A program made the position numbers and the translations under genes. From assembly GCF_000002865.3 (NCBI RefSeq), contig NW_001865081.1:46546-59674 (forward strand): a stretch of DNA of 13,129 nucleotides, given 5' to 3'. Source of the stretch: Monosiga brevicollis MX1. Its lineage: Eukaryota > Opisthokonta > Choanoflagellata > Craspedida > Salpingoecidae. The first letter of the stretch is position 1. Every line of letters starts with the position of its first letter. The notes below the pieces were generated by a model, which ran no database searches, was not told the DNA's origin, and saw nothing but the letters and a program-made list of their open reading frames with translations. Positions 9,008 through 13,129 of this stretch are shown one piece after another.

Positions 9008-12000
9008 TCAAATGGTGCTGTCGTCAAACTCGAGGGCGCTGGCCTCAACGGAGGTAGCCGCCTCGCGGCGTTGTGTGCGTGCCCTGCATGCAACGAACAA
9101 CCGATTTGAACCATGTGAGACAGCGTGCGGCACAGCAAGAAAAGACACAACCACAACAAGCCGAGTCATGCGCCAGATAAAGAATGCTACGCACCGATAC
9201 ATGGCCACGCCCACGGCCAACAAGGCCACCAGCGCCACGCCGCCCACAGCAGCCACAGTTGCGGCCACTGCGCTCGAGTCTAGTGAACCATCGGGGATGG
9301 GGTCGTGTGATCGGGATGAGATAAAACAAGGCTGTCAGCAGAACAGGAGCAAACCGACAACGCTGGAGAGCAGGGACTCACTGCTCGAGCTGTCACCTTC
9401 GTCGGCTGCAGCGGCCTCTGAATCGCCGACTTGCGACCCCTTGGCCACACAGCGGCACTCGCGGCAACCAGCATCAGAATAGTAGTCGATGGCTTCGGCG
9501 TCAACCTTGCAGCTAAGATAGGATAATGAGCACCGTAGCGTCGCCAATATCCGTGAGATCAAATAGCCCTGCACCCGTTGATTGCAAGGAGCAAATGTGG
9601 AAATTCGTGGCACTTGATGCGCAACAGTCAAACGTACTTGCAAGGCCGGTAAGTAGGGCAAGTCTCAGAGGCACGAGTTGTTTCTGCGGCGCGCGCTGTG
9701 GTCGTGGTCTCACGAGGACGAGTCTCCGGGGCTGCAGTGCTGACTGGCGCTCGTGTCTCCGGGGCCGAGACAGTGGGCAACGCCTTGCAATAGCATGTGA
9801 GGCAACCGTCCACCATCTCCGTCACAGCCTGAGCTGTTGGCTTGCAGCTGTCAGAGGTTGGCGGCACGAGTGCAGCGTGGCACGTGAGAATGCAAATGGC
9901 TGGTCGAGTGTGCTGAGCGCTGCGCAAGCTGAGCATGAAAATCGAGGCAGCTGGGTTTGCTTACTTGCAAGGACGGTACGATGGGCAGGGACGTTCGGTC
10001 GTGGTTGTAGTAGGACGTGCAGTGGTCGTCGAGGTCGTCGTCACTGGGCGCCGTTTGGTCGTGGTTGTCGCACGCTCAGTGGTTGTAGTTGTTGGAGCAC
10101 GAGTTACAGGTGGCGCCTCAGTAGGAAGAGCCTTGCAGTAGCATGTGAGGCAGCCATCCACAATCTCCGTCACAGCTTCAGCGGTGGGTTTGCAGCTGTT
10201 GACAAGAAAGTAAATTCAAAAACAAAAACAATCGTGAGCACCAAGCAATGCCACCTGTGGCATCGGCATATGGAAAGTGTGGCTGCCAAGGCGCAACAAG
10301 ACGCATGCGTTACGGATACGTACTTGCAAGGGCGATAAGAGGGGCAAGGGCGCTGAGTCGTGGTGGTCGTGGTGGGGCGGCGCGTGGTTGTGGTCGTTGT
10401 AGCAGGACGGCGTGTAGTGGTGGTCGTTGTAGCAGGACGGCGTGTAGTGGTGGTCGTTGTAGCAGGACGGCGCGTAGTAGTGGTCGTTGTAGTATCGGGG
10501 CGGCGCGTGGTCGTGGTCGTCGTAATAGGACGGCGCGATGTGGTTGTGGTTTCCTCAATAGGGGCATCGGGATCCCGAACGCAACGGCAGAAACGGCATC
10601 CACGCTCAACATAGTACTCCAACAGGGCAGTTGGCTTGCACCTAAGTATTGTACACAAATCGCGGCGCAACAATGAGGGATGCTTTATGCATATTGACGA
10701 CTTGAGATGATGAATCCAGAGCGAGCAAACAACTATAACTGCTGAGCAAAAGGGTCAGAGCAAGCTCGAGCCGACAAACCTGCACTCGGGCTCAGGACCA
10801 CAGTAAGCCGGGCGAGTCGTTGGAGGCTCTTCTGTGGTTGCCTCTTCTGTGCTTGTGGAGGTGGAGGTGGAGGTGGAAGTGGAGGAGCTTGTTTCTGTGG
10901 TTGGCTCATCTGTGATTTCCTCCGACGATGTGGAGGTGGAGGTTGAGGTCGAGGTTGAGGTTGAGGTTGAGGTCGAAGTCGAGGTCGAAGTTGAGGTCGA
11001 AGTGGAAGTGGAAGTGGATGTGGATGTGGACGTGGACGTTTCAGTTGTAGGCTCATCTGTCAATTCCTCTGAAGAAGTGGAGGTAGAAGTGGAAGTGGAA
11101 GTGGAGGTGGAAGTCGAGGTCGAAGTCGAGGTGGAAGTCGAGGTCGAAGTCGAGGTGGAAGTCGAGGTCGAAGTGGACGTTTCAGTGGTAGGCTCATCAG
11201 TCAACTCTTCTGACGAAGTCGAGGTCGAAGTGGAGGTCGAGGTCGAAGTGGAGGTCGAGGTCGAAGTGGAAGTTGAGGTGGAAGTTGAGGTGGAAGTTGA
11301 GGTGGAGGTGGAGGTCGAAGTCGAGGTCTCGGTTGTAGGCTCGTCGGTCAGCTCTTGAGAAGACGTGGAAGTGGAGGTCGAAGTGGAAGTGGAAGTGGAG
11401 GTCGAAGTGGAAGTGGAGGTCGAAGTCGAAGTGGAGGTCGAAGTCGAAGTCGAAGTCGAAGTCGAAGTCGAGGTCGAAGTCGAGGTCATCTCTTCAGTGG
11501 TAGGCTCCTCTGTTGCCTCTTGGGCGAGGATACAGCGAAGATGGAAGTTGCCGGTTCCCGAAACTTCATAGCCTGAAATTGATTAAGAATTGCGTGTGAG
11601 AGGTTTGCAGACTCGAGGCACGCACGCAGCACGCAAACTCTCATGTTCCGAGAGCGAATCGACCCTCTTTCAGCACAAAATCAACTTACCACTCGGGCAC
11701 TCATCCAAACATTCACCCTCGAAGAAGACAGCTCCGTTTTTGCAGACCTGGCACTCGCCGCGAACACCCTCGAGGCTGAAAGCACACTCCCAGCAGTTGC
11801 GGCCACAAGTGCACGTGTCATTGTTGGCAAGTTGGCGTCCATTTTGGCAAATTTCTGGCATAACGCAGCTGCATTCGGGGCAGCCACCTCGCGAAGCGGT
11901 AAAGACCTACACCAAACAAAAGCGGGTTTGGTGATGTACAAACAAAACAATGAGAAGACACACTTGTCCACCATACTGTGTTGGTGGCACAGACCCGAGC

Positions 12001-13098
12001 ACACTATGATGATGGAGCAGGTGAAACGTACCCGAACAGCATTGGGCTTGCAATTGCAGTTTTCAACGACATTGTCGTCGGGACGGCGCGTCGTCGTTAC
12101 GGGGCTGTTGGAAGGAGTTGAAGTCGTGGGATTGCCCGAAGCGACACAGCGACATTCCTCACAGCCGTTGCGATCTGCCACAATGACTGAGATGGCGCCG
12201 GGCTTGCAGTTGCAGGGAGAGTACGTGGGGCAGGGGGCCTCGGTGGTGGTGGTCACGCGACGAGTGGTCGTGGTAGTGGTAGGGGCCTCGGTGGTGGTGG
12301 TGACACGACGAGTGGTCGTGGTGGTGGAGCTTGGTGCCTCACCTGGCAGGCAGCGGCAGACCAAGCAGCCATCACGATCATACTCGTTGGTGGGGATGGC
12401 GCCGGGCTTGCAGTTGCAGGGAGAGTACGTGGAGCACTATGGATTGAACATCATATTCGGCAGAATGAGATTTTGCCGGTGATGGGGTTTCGCTGCGGTT
12501 TCAAAGCACAAGCACACCAACCGGCTCTCGGGTGGCTTCGTGATCGCGTCGTTGACGCTGGCTGACTGTTGTTGTAGTGGGGAAGCTTGATTCGCTAGAA
12601 TATGAAAACGGCATGAGATGTTATTGTGCGCTTTTGGCTGGTAGCGTGTACAGTGCCCGACGGACAATTTTGTTCGCCAGCAGGTTAAACTTACAACATG
12701 CATTGATCGGGCAAATCTGGCAAGCAGGTGCTTCCTTGCTCGACGCCATTGTATTCACAGGTGTAGCCATCTTCAATGCCACAGATGCCTGAGCAGCCAT
12801 CGCCGTTGAAGCGATTGCCATCATCCTAAGTTGCAAAAGCAAATCCACCGATGAGGATGGCGCGATGCCTCCTGGCGTCCTGGGGATTTATGAGAGGCGG
12901 GCAGGAGCAAACTTACGCAGGTCTCTCCGGGTTGCAATCGCTTGTCACCACATTCCTAGGCGGAGGCAGCCACCGAGTACGTGAGGCCGGCGACCAAGAA
13001 TTCAAGGCCGGTGATGAGCAGCGACGGGCGCACAACTCTATGCAACTTACGGCGGTGATCACAGCCACGAGGGTGGCCAGGATCAAGAAGCGCAACAT
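9008..13098 (-). CDS. Type I transmembrane protein with DUF4215-like repeat, seven six-Cys modules and mucin-like stalks
   Basis: Exons, in order: 13098-13051, 12955-12917, 12825-12695, 12594-12522, 12436-12032, 11906-11690, 11572-10780, 10641-10324, 10195-9965, 9847-9638, 9512-9382, 9279-9195, 9083-9008. Phases agree; 918 aa and stop. Residues 1-16 are a signal peptide (MLRFLILATLVAVITA). ECGDKRLQPGETC plus DDGNRFNGDGCSGIC is a Myxococcus-type/DUF4215 Cys-rich repeat. Seven modules of the form C-x5-C-x-C-K-x(n)-GC-x2-C-x-C follow, antistasin-like in their GCxxCxC ending; the third and fourth are variants. Between modules three and four lie a growth-factor-receptor-like block (to ECLDECPSGYEVSG) and a 260-residue Thr/Ser stalk. 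Residues ~869-892 are a transmembrane helix (VAAVGGVALVALLAVGVAM). The 25-residue basic-then-acidic tail ends DDSTI, a class I PDZ-ligand pattern. The role is unknown; surface adhesion or protease-inhibitor-like binding is inference. The exon at 12594-12522 rests only on frame and splice fit. Confidence 0.8.
9638..10195 (-). repeat. Tandemly duplicated module exons of gene 3 (modules five and six)
   Basis: Exon 10195-9965 (231 bases) and exon 9847-9638 (210 bases) are both multiples of three with phase-2 introns at each side. Each begins inside the C-x-C of one module and ends just before the next. Their cysteine cores differ at only two of 25 residues (CKPTAEAVTEIVDG against CKPTAQAVTEMVDG), while the Thr-rich linkers that follow have diverged. 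Exon 10641-10324 has the same symmetry. This is the expected mark of exon duplication. Confidence 0.8.
10381..10500 (-). repeat. 30-bp coding minisatellite (RRPATTTTTT units)
   Basis: Two exact 30-base copies lie at 10411-10440 and 10441-10470, flanked by diverged copies at 10381-10410 and 10471-10500. More degenerate ones reach about 10555. On the minus strand each unit reads as ten residues, Arg-Arg-Pro-Ala followed by six Thr. The array forms the linker after module four in gene 3, a likely O-glycosylated spacer with regular basic-proline breaks. Confidence 0.85.
10850..11510 (-). repeat. Thr-Ser mucin-like stalk with acidic spacers repeated every ~141-167 bp
   Basis: On the minus strand this reads long alternating Thr-Ser runs broken by an acidic spacer of the type SEELTDEPTTETS. 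Spacers lie near 11495-11515 (EATEEPTTEE form), 11326-11360, 11181-11218, 11041-11075 and 10891-10930. The basic DNA unit is six bases, but Thr (ACC/ACT) and Ser (TCC/TCG) codons vary at the third position. All of it sits in the 793-base exon 11572-10780 in an unbroken frame. Confidence 0.9.
12191..12432 (-). repeat. Identical 38-bp duplication joining modules one and two of gene 3
   Basis: The sequences 12191-12228 and 12395-12432 are identical over 38 bases. They encode the same part of two modules (TYSPCNCKPGAI). Similarity, with one mismatch, continues exactly to 12436, the proposed exon start, and stops there. Between them two RRVTTTTEAP units are also near-copies. This supports recent duplication or gene conversion and the acceptor placement. 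Confidence 0.85.
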
Positions 13099-13129
13099 GA
13101 CGACGTTCAAGTGGCGCAGCGCGGCAGCA

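Noticed and set aside
8385-9011. 208-codon minus-strand frame between genes 2 and 3
   Set aside because: It contains a repeat-derived His-Thr run, shows no domain, and overlaps the expected 3' UTR of gene 3 and the flank of the nucleophosmin gene.
9526-10338. 270-codon plus-strand frame
   Set aside because: Arg/Gly/Cys/Ser-rich antisense shadow crossing three well-supported minus-strand module exons and their introns.
10381-10500. CRISPR-like 30-bp direct repeats
   Set aside because: The repeats are contiguous without spacers, in frame, and encode a Thr-rich linker in a eukaryotic gene.
10834-11571. Plus-strand open frames of alternating Val-Glu or Arg-Ser
   Set aside because: They are the antisense of the Thr-Ser stalk. 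The minus-strand frame joins to Cys-rich exons by consistent splice phases.

Overview
The window is nuclear DNA from a eukaryote. Three protein-coding genes lie in tandem on the minus strand. Each is split by short GT-AG introns, mostly 80-190 bases, and their exon phases can be followed end to end. Compact intron-rich genes, secreted proteins built from shuffled extracellular domains, Thr-rich linkers, a Myxococcus-type Cys-rich repeat and a nucleophosmin with an NPM1-type C-terminus together suggest a unicellular holozoan. A choanoflagellate of the Monosiga/Salpingoeca type is my best guess; this is an inference, not an identification.

Layout, left to right. (1) 1-4054, minus: the 5' 1,131 codons of a secreted protein whose 3' end lies beyond the left edge. 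It has a signal peptide, a CBM-like jelly-roll, an FG-GAP/VCBS-like beta-propeller, two more jelly-roll-like domains separated by a Ser/Thr linker, and a poly-threonine stalk encoded by a hexanucleotide repeat. (2) 4055-5274: gene-poor spacer with large CA, TC and GT microsatellites. (3) 5275-8064, minus: a 13-exon nucleophosmin/nucleoplasmin gene of 380 aa, with a core pentamer domain, several acidic tracts (some on tiny exons) and an NPM1-C helical domain. (4) 8065-9007: spacer with GA and GT repeats, holding the likely promoter of gene 2 and the 3' flank of gene 3. (5) 9008-13098, minus: a 13-exon type I membrane protein of 918 aa. It has a signal peptide, a DUF4215-like repeat, seven six-cysteine antistasin-like modules, a growth-factor-receptor-like Cys-rich block, Thr/Ser mucin-like stalks, one transmembrane helix and a short tail ending in a class I PDZ-ligand motif.

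Genes 1 and 3 encode surface or secreted proteins with glycosylatable Thr/Ser stalks, a typical extracellular-matrix or adhesion design. Gene 2 is a nuclear histone-chaperone-type protein, and nothing in the sequence links it functionally to its neighbours. Exon models were worked out by hand from reading frame, splice sites and domain continuity. The least certain joints are 2944-3061 and 698-818 (gene 1), 7094-7232 (gene 2) and 12437-12694 (gene 3). No RNA gene, transposon or CRISPR array was seen.
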